NCBI GenBank assembly: GCA_943914405.1
Contig: CALUBX010000002.1
Coordinates: forward strand, 5,467 to 69,466
Reading direction: 5' to 3'
DNA length: 64,000 bases
From: an uncultured Hyphomicrobiales bacterium
Lineage (GTDB): Bacteria; Pseudomonadota; Alphaproteobacteria; Rhizobiales; Rhizobiaceae
Within the stretch, counting starts at the first letter, position 1, and each line of letters starts with the position of its first letter. A program made the position numbers and the translations under genes. Positions 20,911 through 30,200 of the stretch are shown here, piece after piece. The notes under the pieces were generated by a model. It was given only the letters and a program-made list of their open reading frames with translations, did no database searches and had not been told where the DNA came from.

Positions 20911-22295
20911 TGGACAACAAGAAGAAGAACCGCAAGCCTCAGTCCCGCGACCGGGCACCCTCTCCGCAGGCTACCGCTGCCTACAAGCCCGGACTGGAGG
21001 TCCGCGCAACGGCCGCCAAATTGCTGGCGGCGGTGATCGACCGCAAGATCTCCCTCGACGGCATGCTGGATCCCGTTCACGGCAATCCCGCCTACAAAGC
21101 GCTTAACGATGCGGACCGCGCTCTCGCCCGCGCTATGGTGACCACTGCGCTACGGCATCTTCCTCGCCTTGATGCGGCGATCTCGCTGCTCCTCGATAGT
21201 CCTTTGCCGGAAGGCGCACGTACGTTGCAGCATGTCCTCGTCATTGCCGCGGCGCAGATCCTGCATCTGGACGTTCCGGCCCACGCTGCCGTCGATCTCG
21301 CCGTCGAGCAGGCAGACAGGGACCCGCGGACGCGGCGCTTTGCCAAGCTCGTCAACGCCGTCTTGCGCCGTCTTGATCGTGAGCGGGAGACGGTGCTGGC
21401 GCAGACCGGAGCCGTGTCTCCCGTTCCGCAATGGTTCAGAGAGAGGCTGGTGGCAGCCTATGGTGAGGTTGAGGCGGCGCGGATCGCGGAAGCGCAGCTC
21501 GTTCCGCCGATGATCGATCTCACGGTCAAGTCTGATCCCGAACTTTGGGCGGAAAGGCTCGGCGCGGTGCTGTTGCCCACTGGAAGCCTGAGGCTACCGC
21601 CGTTCCAGGGCAGCGTTTCCGAGATCGATGGCTATTCCGATGGCGCTTGGTGGGTTCAGGATGCGGCCTCCAGCATTCCGCCGAGGCTGTTTGGGGATCT
21701 GAAAGGCAAGCGCGTCGCAGATCTTTGCGCGGCGCCCGGCGGCAAGACCGCTCAACTCATTTCCGCCGGCGCAATCGTGACGGCGGTGGAGCAGTCGGCA
21801 AACCGCGTCCTGCGGCTCAAGCAAAACCTGCAGCGCCTCCAGATGCAGGCGGAGGTCCTGACCGAAGACTTGTTCACGTTCCAACCGGCGGAGCCTCTGG
21901 ACGGCGTGCTTCTGGACGCACCCTGTTCCTCCACCGGTACCACCCGCCGACACCCGGACGTCCTTTGGACCAAAGGTCCAGACGATATCGCAAAGCTCTC
22001 GGCCCTCCAGGAAAAGATGCTGCGGCACGCGTTGACTCTGGTCAAGCCGGGTGGCCTCGTCGTGTTTTCCAACTGCTCTCTCGATCCCATGGAGGGCGAA
22101 GACCTCGTCGCAAAGGTGCTGTCCGACACGCCAGCGGTTCAGCGGGTTCCGCTCAACCCGAAGGAGTGGCCGGGGCTGGAGGAGGCGATCACGCCCACTG
22201 GAGAGATGCGCACGACGCCTGCCATGCTTCCCGCTGTCGGAAACGTCGCAGGCGGCATGGATGGCTTCTACGCCTGCGTACTGCGTGTCGGGTAA
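20910..22295 (+). CDS. rsmB: 16S rRNA (cytosine-C5)-methyltransferase, RsmB/Fmu family
   Basis: A 461-residue protein with an N-terminal NusB-like RNA-binding domain (about residues 30-160) and a C-terminal SAM methyltransferase domain. It shows LCAAPGGKTAQL near 271-282, the DAPCSSTGTTRRHPD motif IV near 334-348, and NCSLDPMEGED near 387-397, the two catalytic cysteines of the m5C family. The length fits RsmB. The target C967 is inferred from the family. The htpX-rsmB junction overlaps by one base, and a heparinase-fold gene and purH follow in the same direction. Confidence 0.92.
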   Translation: MDNKKKNRKPQSRDRAPSPQATAAYKPGLEVRATAAKLLAAVIDRKISLDGMLDPVHGNPAYKALNDADRALARAMVTTALRHLPRLDAAISLLLDSPLPEGARTLQHVLVIAAAQILHLDVPAHAAVDLAVEQADRDPRTRRFAKLVNAVLRRLDRERETVLAQTGAVSPVPQWFRERLVAAYGEVEAARIAEAQLVPPMIDLTVKSDPELWAERLGAVLLPTGSLRLPPFQGSVSEIDGYSDGAWWVQDAASSIPPRLFGDLKGKRVADLCAAPGGKTAQLISAGAIVTAVEQSANRVLRLKQNLQRLQMQAEVLTEDLFTFQPAEPLDGVLLDAPCSSTGTTRRHPDVLWTKGPDDIAKLSALQEKMLRHALTLVKPGGLVVFSNCSLDPMEGEDLVAKVLSDTPAVQRVPLNPKEWPGLEEAITPTGEMRTTPAMLPAVGNVAGGMDGFYACVLRVG

Positions 22296-22392
22296 GACAT
22301 TGTTCACCATATGAGCCGATCATTTGCATGATCTAAAAAGATGATTCCGCCCGTCCGGTCGGATCTTACAAATTCCTGCGGAGTACTCCAGG

Positions 22393-24081
22393 TTGACGAT
22401 GAAGCTCGCGGATCGCAGGAGGATTGCGTCCTTCGGCTTGCGGGACGTCTGGCGCCGCCTCGGGCGACGGAGCGCTCCGCTGCGTCTTGCGCTGACACCT
22501 CTGGCTCTGCGGGTTCCCGATCGCCTGATTGTCGCGCCGACAGATCTGCGGGCGCTGGATCCCTTTGTAGCGGAAGAAATCCTGGAGGGACGCTTTCCGC
22601 TCGCAGGTCGGACTCTGGAAACCTTCGGTGAATCTCCCTTCGCCGTCGAACTGCCGTCTCGTGTATTTGCCGAACGGCTTCATTCTTTTGCGTGGCTGCG
22701 CCACATTCGGGCACGAAAGACCGATGAAACCTGCGCTCATGCGAGAGAGATCGTCGACGATTGGATCATCCGGTACGGCCGGCGCAGGCGCGGCGTTGCG
22801 TGGGAGCCAAATGTCGCGGCCGAAAGGGTGATCGCTTGGCTCTCGCATTCGACGGTGGTGCTGCATGAGACGGAAGCAGGCTTCTATCGCCGCTTCATGA
22901 AGAGCCTCGCCTATCAGGTCCGCTATCTCCGAAAGATAGTCGGCTACACGCCGCAAGGCGAAACGCGCCTGAGGCAGCGCATTGCGCTTGCGATGGCGTC
23001 GATTGCCATGCCGACGCGGGCCGCCTTCATCCGTCGCGAAGGACTCAGGCTCGATCGGGAACTGGAAGAACAGATCCTGGCGGATGGCGGGCATGTATCG
23101 CGCAATCCGCGCGCGCTGCTCGATCTTCTTCTCGACCTCCTGCCGCTGCGTCAGACATATATCAATCTCGGACACGACCTCCCCTCGAAGCTTATCCCGA
23201 CGATCGATCGCATGTATCCCGCCCTGCGCTTCTTCCGACATCAGGATGGGGATCTGGCCCTTTTCAACGGCGCCAGCTCGACGCCCGCGAGCGAGCTCAT
23301 GTCCGTGCTGCGCTACGACGAAACCGCTGGAAAGCCATCCAAGGCTCTGCCGCATATGAGTTACCAGCGCCTTTCTGTTGCCGGCACCACGCTCATCGTC
23401 GATACGGGTCGTCCGCTTTCGCCGGATCTCTCCTGCACCGCTCATGCCGGCAGCCTCTCCTTCGAGATGTCCTCAGGGCGTCACCGGTTTATCGTGAACT
23501 GCGGCTCTCCAAAATGGGCCGGGCGCAGTTATCGCACCCTCGCCCGCTCTACCGCGGCCCACTCCACGATCACGCTGAACGAAAGCTCGTCCAGCCGGAT
23601 CATGAAATCGAAGTTTGCTGGGGCGATCCTGCTCCCGGGAGTTACCAGTGTGGATGTGGAGCGCTGGGACGACCCTCATGGCAATGACTGGCTGAGAGCG
23701 ATCCATGACGGCTATGTCCGCAACCACGGCTACGTCCACCAGCGTGAAATCGGCCTCAGTTCAAGGGGCGACAAGATCAAGGGACTCGACCGGTTCGTGC
23801 TCTCCGAGGGTCAGGAGACACCGACAGAAGCAGTCTCGGGGGCGGCCCGTTTCCATATCCATCCATCGGTCACGCTGAAGCGACGCGACCAGGAGAGCGT
23901 CGCGATGCGGGCGCCGGACGGCGAAACCTGGATCTTTGCCGCCCCGGGCCTGGAGGTTGCGATCGACGAGGATATCTTCTTTGCAGACGTGTCCGGCATC
24001 CGGCCCAGCCAGCAACTGGTGATCGAGTTCTCATTGCCGCAGACGACGGAGATCCGCTGGATGCTGCGCCGCGGAGATTAG
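22393..24081 (+). CDS. Heparinase II/III family protein
   Basis: A 562-residue protein of the heparinase II/III fold: an N-terminal all-alpha toroid (to about residue 300) and a C-terminal beta-sandwich containing RHRFIVNCGSPKWAGRSYR and RSTAAHSTITLN. Unlike secreted lyases it shows no signal peptide, so a cytosolic or peripheral role is likely. The substrate is unknown. The start could be TTG 22393 (GGAG nine bases upstream) or ATG 22399. The rsmB-heparinase-purH order is, to my recollection, common in rhizobia. Function is not established from sequence. Confidence 0.85.
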   Translation: MTMKLADRRRIASFGLRDVWRRLGRRSAPLRLALTPLALRVPDRLIVAPTDLRALDPFVAEEILEGRFPLAGRTLETFGESPFAVELPSRVFAERLHSFAWLRHIRARKTDETCAHAREIVDDWIIRYGRRRRGVAWEPNVAAERVIAWLSHSTVVLHETEAGFYRRFMKSLAYQVRYLRKIVGYTPQGETRLRQRIALAMASIAMPTRAAFIRREGLRLDRELEEQILADGGHVSRNPRALLDLLLDLLPLRQTYINLGHDLPSKLIPTIDRMYPALRFFRHQDGDLALFNGASSTPASELMSVLRYDETAGKPSKALPHMSYQRLSVAGTTLIVDTGRPLSPDLSCTAHAGSLSFEMSSGRHRFIVNCGSPKWAGRSYRTLARSTAAHSTITLNESSSSRIMKSKFAGAILLPGVTSVDVERWDDPHGNDWLRAIHDGYVRNHGYVHQREIGLSSRGDKIKGLDRFVLSEGQETPTEAVSGAARFHIHPSVTLKRRDQESVAMRAPDGETWIFAAPGLEVAIDEDIFFADVSGIRPSQQLVIEFSLPQTTEIRWMLRRGD

Positions 24082-24159
24082 GCCGTTCCTTCTTCCGCTA
24101 AGCTGTGCTAACGGGCGCGCATAAAGCCTGGCGCCTCTGGCGCGTTTGAGGACAAAGAG

Positions 24160-25776
24160 ATGGCCGTCGCTTCCAAGAAAATCCCCGCTCCCGATCGCGT
24201 CCGCATCCGGACAGCGCTGCTTTCCGTTTCGGACAAAAGCGGCATAGTGGAACTCGCTCAGGCGCTCGTCGCGCAAGGCGTGACGCTGCTATCGACTGGT
24301 GGCACTCAGAAGGCACTTTCTCAGGCCGGTCTGCCCGTTAAAGACGTCTCACAGGTCACGGGCTTCCCGGAAATCATGGACGGCCGCGTCAAGACGCTTC
24401 ACCCGAACGTTCATGGCGGGCTGCTCGCGATCCGCGACGACGCAGAACATCTGTCCGCCATGGAGGCGCATGGGATCCAGGGCATCGATCTCGCCGTCAT
24501 CAATCTCTATCCCTTCGAGGAAGTTCGGGCTGCGGGCGGCGACTATCCCACGACCGTCGAGAACATCGACATCGGCGGCCCGGCGATGATCCGCGCATCG
24601 GCCAAGAACCACGCCTACGTTGCTATCGTGACCGATCCGTCGGACTACCCTGCCCTTGTGCAGGCCCTGAAGGACGACGGCGGAGAGACGACCTATGCCT
24701 TCCGCCAAAAGCTGGCGGCCAAGGCCTATGCCCGCACTGCGGCTTATGACACGGCTATCTCGAACTGGTTCGCAGAAGCGCTGGATATCGCCACGCCGCA
24801 GTATCGCACCATCGGCGGAGTTCTGAAGGAAGAGATGCGCTACGGTGAAAATCCGCACCAGAGCGCCGGCTTCTATGTCACGGGCGGAAACCGGCCGGGC
24901 GTGGCGACGGCGAAACTCCTGCAGGGCAAGCAGCTTTCCTACAACAATATCAACGACACGGATGGGGCCTTCGAGCTCATCGGCGAGTTCACGCCGGACA
25001 AGGGTCCGGCCTGTGCGATTATCAAGCACGCCAACCCCTGTGGTGTCGCGACCGGTCCAACTCTGCGCGAAGCCTATCTCCGAGCGCTCGCCTGCGATTC
25101 CACGTCGGCCTTCGGCGGGATCATCGCGCTGAACCAATTGTTGGACGGCGAAACCGCCGAAGAGATCGTGAAGCTCTTCACCGAAGTCATCATTGCGCCC
25201 GAGGTTTCCGAAGAGGCGAAGGCGGTTATCGCCAGAAAGCCGAACCTGCGTCTTCTGGTGACCGGTGGCTTGCCCGATCCGCGTGCGCGCGGCATCACGG
25301 CAAAGACCGTAGCCGGCGGCCTGCTGGTCCAGAGCCGCGACAACGGCATGATCGAGGATATTGATCTGCGTGTCGTCACTGAGCGGCAGCCAACGGCTTC
25401 GGAGCTCGAGGACATGAAGTTCGCCTACAAGGTCGCAAAACACGTCAAGTCCAACGCCATTGTCTATGCAAAGGACGGCCAGACAGCCGGCATCGGTGCC
25501 GGTCAGATGAGCCGGGTGGACTCGGCCCGGATCGCGGCCATCAAGGCGGAAGAGGCTGCCAAGGCCATGGGATGGGCCGAGCCGCTGACCAAGGGGTCTG
25601 CCGTGGCGTCGGAAGCCTTCTTCCCGTTCGCGGACGGTCTGCTCTCGGCCATCGGCGCGGGTGCGACTGCCGTGATCCAGCCGGGCGGTTCGATGCGCGA
25701 CGAAGAAGTGATTGCTGCGGCCGACGAGCACGGTGTGGCCATGGTCTTTACGGGTATGCGCCATTTCCGGCACTGA
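24160..25776 (+). CDS. purH: Bifunctional AICAR formyltransferase / IMP cyclohydrolase
   Basis: PurH carries out the last two steps of IMP synthesis. The 538-residue product has the N-terminal MGS-like cyclohydrolase domain ([15 protein letters not shown] near residue 24, [13 protein letters not shown] near 74) and the C-terminal transformylase domain with [10 protein letters not shown] near 288 and the conserved AFGGIIALN near 319. The ATG follows an AGGACAAAGAG ribosome site. It is convergent with the downstream MFS gene. Identification is secure. Confidence 0.98.
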   Translation: MAVASKKIPAPDRVRIRTALLSVSDKSGIVELAQALVAQGVTLLSTGGTQKALSQAGLPVKDVSQVTGFPEIMDGRVKTLHPNVHGGLLAIRDDAEHLSAMEAHGIQGIDLAVINLYPFEEVRAAGGDYPTTVENIDIGGPAMIRASAKNHAYVAIVTDPSDYPALVQALKDDGGETTYAFRQKLAAKAYARTAAYDTAISNWFAEALDIATPQYRTIGGVLKEEMRYGENPHQSAGFYVTGGNRPGVATAKLLQGKQLSYNNINDTDGAFELIGEFTPDKGPACAIIKHANPCGVATGPTLREAYLRALACDSTSAFGGIIALNQLLDGETAEEIVKLFTEVIIAPEVSEEAKAVIARKPNLRLLVTGGLPDPRARGITAKTVAGGLLVQSRDNGMIEDIDLRVVTERQPTASELEDMKFAYKVAKHVKSNAIVYAKDGQTAGIGAGQMSRVDSARIAAIKAEEAAKAMGWAEPLTKGSAVASEAFFPFADGLLSAIGAGATAVIQPGGSMRDEEVIAAADEHGVAMVFTGMRHFRH

Positions 25777-25812
25777 CCGCCCGTAATCTAGGCCACGGAC
25801 GAGTCCGGCATG

Positions 25813-27195
25813 CTATCTCCGGTTCGCCGGGTACGGTGTCACGACCAGCAGCACTAGGCCGCAGACGAGGAAGACCATCAGCGTCGACATTCCGAGGCGG
25901 GGAGATCCGGTGGAGTAGGTCACGAGGGAAAAGGCAAGCGTTGCCATGAAGCTGGTAGCGCGACCCGACAGCGCGTAGATGCCGAAATAGCGGCCGGTTT
26001 CGTTGAGATCGATACTGCGGGAGAGATAGGACCGGGAGGAAGCCTGAACCGGCCCGAATGCCAGCCCTATCAGCAATCCGAACAGGATATAGGCCTTCTC
26101 AGCCGCCGTCCCGAAGAGTCTGCCGCTGTCGGCCGGTGACAAGGGGAGGAGGCCAAAGAAAAGATAACCCGGTCCCGTCGAGACAATCCCTGCCGTTGCG
26201 GTGACCAGCAGAATGAGGCTGGCGACCACCACCGTCTTCGATCCGGCTATACGGTCGGCCCAGCCCGCCACGATGCAGCCAAAGATCGCAACGATGTTGA
26301 GAATGATGCCATAGATACCGATCTCCATCGTGGCCCAGCCGAACATACCGGCGGCAAACGTGCCGCCGAGAATGAGAAGTCCGTTGACGCCGTCCTGATA
26401 GAGCATGCGGGCAAGGAGGAAACGCGCAATTCCGCGGCGTCTCCTCAGCTCTCCAATCGTCGCCCGGAGCTCGCTGACGCCCGAACGGATGGCTGAACCG
26501 AGGGCCAAGCCCTTGGGCGCATCCGGTGTGAACAGAAACATCGGCAGGATGAAGAGGAGATACCAGGCCGCCGCCAGAGGCCCGGTGATGCGGGCGTCCT
26601 CACCCTGCTGCGCGTCCAGCCCGAAGAGCGGCGGTATGCCGACCAGCGTGCGGCCCGTTTCCGGGTTGCCGGCAAGCAGCGTCACAACTGCGATGAGGAC
26701 AATCATGCCGCCCAGATATCCCATTCCCCAGGCCAGGTTCGATATCCGGCCGACCTCCTTCTGAGACACAAGGCGGGGCATCATGGAATCGTTGAACACG
26801 ATGGAGAATTCGGCGGCGATTGAAGCGCCAATCATTGCCAGCGCCGGCCAGATGAGAGACGAACCGGGCGCCGTCATCCATAGGGTGCAAAGGCAGGTTA
26901 TTTTGATGACGGCAAAGACGGCGATCCATGGCTTGCGGGCGCCCGACTGATCGGCAATCGAGCCCAGCACAGGCGACAGCAGCGCGATGGCGAGCGAGGA
27001 AACGGTCGCCATGTTGCTCCACGCCGCCTGGGCTGCCACAGGGTCATCGCTCAGTCGCGAGACGAAGTAGGGACCGAAGACGAAAGTTGTCACCACGGTG
27101 AAGAAGGGCTGAGCAGCCCAGTCGAAGAACATCCATCCCCAGATGCCGCTTCGGCTGGCGCGCGCCGATCCCTCTTCGCTTTCCATCTTGGCCAC
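25813..27195 (-). CDS. UMF1-family MFS permease
   Basis: A 460-residue polytopic protein with about twelve hydrophobic segments. The N-terminal GWMFFDWAAQPFFTVV is the UMF1/Atg22-type opening, and SPVLGSIADQSGARKPWI is the MFS loop 2-3 motif. Bacterial members are poorly characterized permeases whose substrates are unknown. It lies 17 bases upstream of nothing but the 3' end of the NAD-GDH gene, with the GDH reading into it on the same strand, so co-transcription is plausible. Confidence 0.85.
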   Translation of the reverse strand: MAKMESEEGSARASRSGIWGWMFFDWAAQPFFTVVTTFVFGPYFVSRLSDDPVAAQAAWSNMATVSSLAIALLSPVLGSIADQSGARKPWIAVFAVIKITCLCTLWMTAPGSSLIWPALAMIGASIAAEFSIVFNDSMMPRLVSQKEVGRISNLAWGMGYLGGMIVLIAVVTLLAGNPETGRTLVGIPPLFGLDAQQGEDARITGPLAAAWYLLFILPMFLFTPDAPKGLALGSAIRSGVSELRATIGELRRRRGIARFLLARMLYQDGVNGLLILGGTFAAGMFGWATMEIGIYGIILNIVAIFGCIVAGWADRIAGSKTVVVASLILLVTATAGIVSTGPGYLFFGLLPLSPADSGRLFGTAAEKAYILFGLLIGLAFGPVQASSRSYLSRSIDLNETGRYFGIYALSGRATSFMATLAFSLVTYSTGSPRLGMSTLMVFLVCGLVLLVVTPYPANRR

Positions 27196-27212
27196 CCCAA
27201 ATCCCGCTTAGA

Positions 27213-30200
27213 CTATATGGCGAGGCTCTGCGCCAAATCTCCCAGAAGGCCCGCGGCCACCGTGATCTTGGGCAGCGTCAGGTCGCCCGCCTCGCTCAAG
27301 CCGACCAGTTCGGTCCCGATGCGGTTGATCCTCACTCGGTCGCTGGCATGCCAGGTCTCGACCGGGTTCTTGTCCTTCGGGTGCGCAGCCATGGCCGCAA
27401 TGACAATGTCTCGCCGCGCAGAGGCAATTTGCTGAAGGCTGCGGGACAAGGCCAGGCTCTCATAGTGGTCGGATGTCGCGATGCGCTCGCCGCTTGCAAT
27501 GAGGCGATTGATCCGGAAGCGATCGGTGACGGCGAAGTAGTTGTCTGAAGCGCGTGCCATGGTTTCCCCAGTGCGGTCGGCGATCAGCATGATTTCAGGC
27601 ACCAACACCAGCGTAGCAAGCAGCGCAATTTCGCCTGCCAGATCCGCAGGAACGCCCTGCTCTTGGAGCACGGAAGCGCGCGAGGCGGCATCGATCGTCG
27701 CGGAATCCTTGATCGCGCCGCGCAAGCCCTTGATGGCAGCCTTCAGCCGCGTCATCGCCGTATTCATGTCGCCACTGCCCGCTTGGGTCTGCAACACCAG
27801 ACGGGTCGCCTCGGCAAACATCTCGCTGACCCGTGCATAGAGATCGTTCTGCAACTGCCCCGGGATCTTGCCGTCCAATGCGTCGATTTGGGTCCAAAGC
27901 TTCGGAAGATCAAAGCCGTCACGAACCAGGAAGGCGGCCTTGACGACATTGGCCGCCGCTGCCCCCGTCGTATCGCTCATCTGTTGGATAAAGCCGGGGC
28001 CGCCCCGGTTGATCGCCTCATTGGCGAGAGCCGTCGCGATGATCTCGCGGTGCAGCCGGTGCTGTTCGATGTCGGCCGCATAAAGCTTTTGCATACGGCC
28101 CGGGAAGTAGTCCTTCAGGATGGTAAGAAAATAAGGGTCGTCCGGCAGCGGGCTTTCGATCAGGGCGTCGAAAAGCACGATCTTAGCATAGGACAGGAGA
28201 ACGGCGATCTCCGGCCGGGTCAGCGGCCGACCAGTGAGATAGCGTTCCGCAAGTTCGGCATCGTCCGGGAGCGTTTCGACTTTACGGTTCAGGCGGCCCT
28301 GGCTCTCCAGGACCGACATCAGGCGGGCAAATTCCTCCCGATTGGCGGCTCCCTTGCGTTCGCTAAGCGAGATCGCCAGAGGCTGGAGATAGTTGTTGCG
28401 CAGGACAAGATGGCCAACCTCTTCCGTCATGGAAGCGAGCAGTTTGTTGCGCTTGTCCCGGCTCAGCCGTCCATGCTGCATGGCCGGGTTGAGGGCGATC
28501 TTGATATTGACCTCGACGTCGGAGGAGTTGACCCCGGCGGAGTTGTCGATCGCATCGGAATTGCAGCGGCCGCCGGCGAGCGAGTAAGCGATGCGTCCCT
28601 TCTGGGTCACCCCAAGGTTCGCACCCTCGCCGATCACGCTGGCGCGAACTTCCGTGGCATTGATACGGATCGGGTCGTTGGCGCGGTCACCGACTTCCGC
28701 GTCGGTCTCCGACGCAGCCTTGATATAGGTGCCGATGCCGCCGAACCAGAGAAGATCGACCGGACTCTTGAGGATGGCGGTCAGGATCTCGAAGGGCGTT
28801 GCAGTCGCCTTGTCCAGCCCGATCGCTGCCGCAGCCTGGGGCGTGAGCTTCACGGATTTCACCGAGCGAGACACAATCATGGCGCCTTCGGAAAGCGCCT
28901 CGCGGTTGTAGTCCTGCCAGCTCGAGCGCGGCAAGGCGAACATGCGCTCTCGTTCCGCAAACGACTTTTCGGTATCGGGATCCGGATCGATGAAAATATC
29001 GCGATGGTCGAATGCGGCGATCAGGCGGATCTTGCGCGACAGCAGCATGCCGTTCCCAAAGACGTCGCCGGACATGTCGCCGACGCCGGCGACAGTGAAG
29101 GCCGTCGTCTGGATATCGAGATCCTTCTCGCGGAAATGACGTTTGACGGCTTCCCAGGCGCCGCGCGCCGTGATGCCCATCTTCTTATGGTCATAGCCGG
29201 CCGAGCCCCCGGATGCGAAGGCATCGTCCAGCCAGAAGCCAGCTTCTTGTGCGAGGCCATTGGCGGTATCGGAGAAAGTTGCGGTCCCCTTGTCGGCAGC
29301 GACCACGAAGTAGGGGTCGTCTCCGTCGATGCGGATGGTGTCGGGTGGCCCGACGATGTCCGTACCGGAAATGTTATCGGTGATAGACAGAAGTGTCCGG
29401 ATGAATGTCTTGTAAGCGTCCTTGCCAGCGTTGAACACCTCGTCGCGGGTACCGCCTGCCGGAATGCTCTTGGGGAAGAAGCCACCCTTTGCGCCGACCG
29501 GTACGATCACTGCGTTCTTGACCTGCTGCGCCTTGACGAGACCCAGCACTTCCGTGCGGTAGTCCTCGCCGCGGTCCGACCAGCGAATGCCGCCGCGGGC
29601 CACCTTGCCGAAGCGAAGATGGACGCCCTCGACCTCGGTGCCATAGACGAAGATCTCCCGAAACGGCCGGGGTTCGGGCAGGCCCTCCAGCATGTGGGGG
29701 TCGAGCTTGAAGGCGAGCATGCGCCTTGGCTGACCCCTCTCGTCGCGCTGGAAGTAGTTCGTCCTTAGCGTCGCATCCACAGCGTTCACCAGGCGCCGCA
29801 GCATCCGGTCCTCGTCGAGGATCGGGACATTGCCGAGGGCGGCCTCGATCTCCGCACGACGTTCGGTCAGCTTCCTGGTGCGGATTTTCTCGCCGAGGTT
29901 CGGGTCGAAGCCTTCGTGGAAAAGCCTGAAAATGGATAGGGAAATGGCTGGGTATTTGCTGAGCGTCTCCGCGATATAGGCTTGGGAATAGAGGATGCCG
30001 GTCTGGCGCAGATAGCGGGCATAGGCGCGCAGCACGGTCACCTCTCTAGCCGAGAGTCCGGCAAGCAGAACCAGCCGATTGAACGCGTCGTTGTCGATCT
30101 GGCCATCGAAGGTTGCAAGGAAGGCTTCCTCCAGAAGCGGCGCCTCTCCGGCAAGATCGACCTGCCGTCCATCTGATAACTGCAGCTCCATATCGTGCAG

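Noticed and set aside
27663..29768. A 701-codon open frame on the strand opposite the NAD-GDH gene
   Set aside because: It is a mirror frame of the high-GC GDH gene, with no recognisable domain. The GDH frame has clear motifs and full family length.
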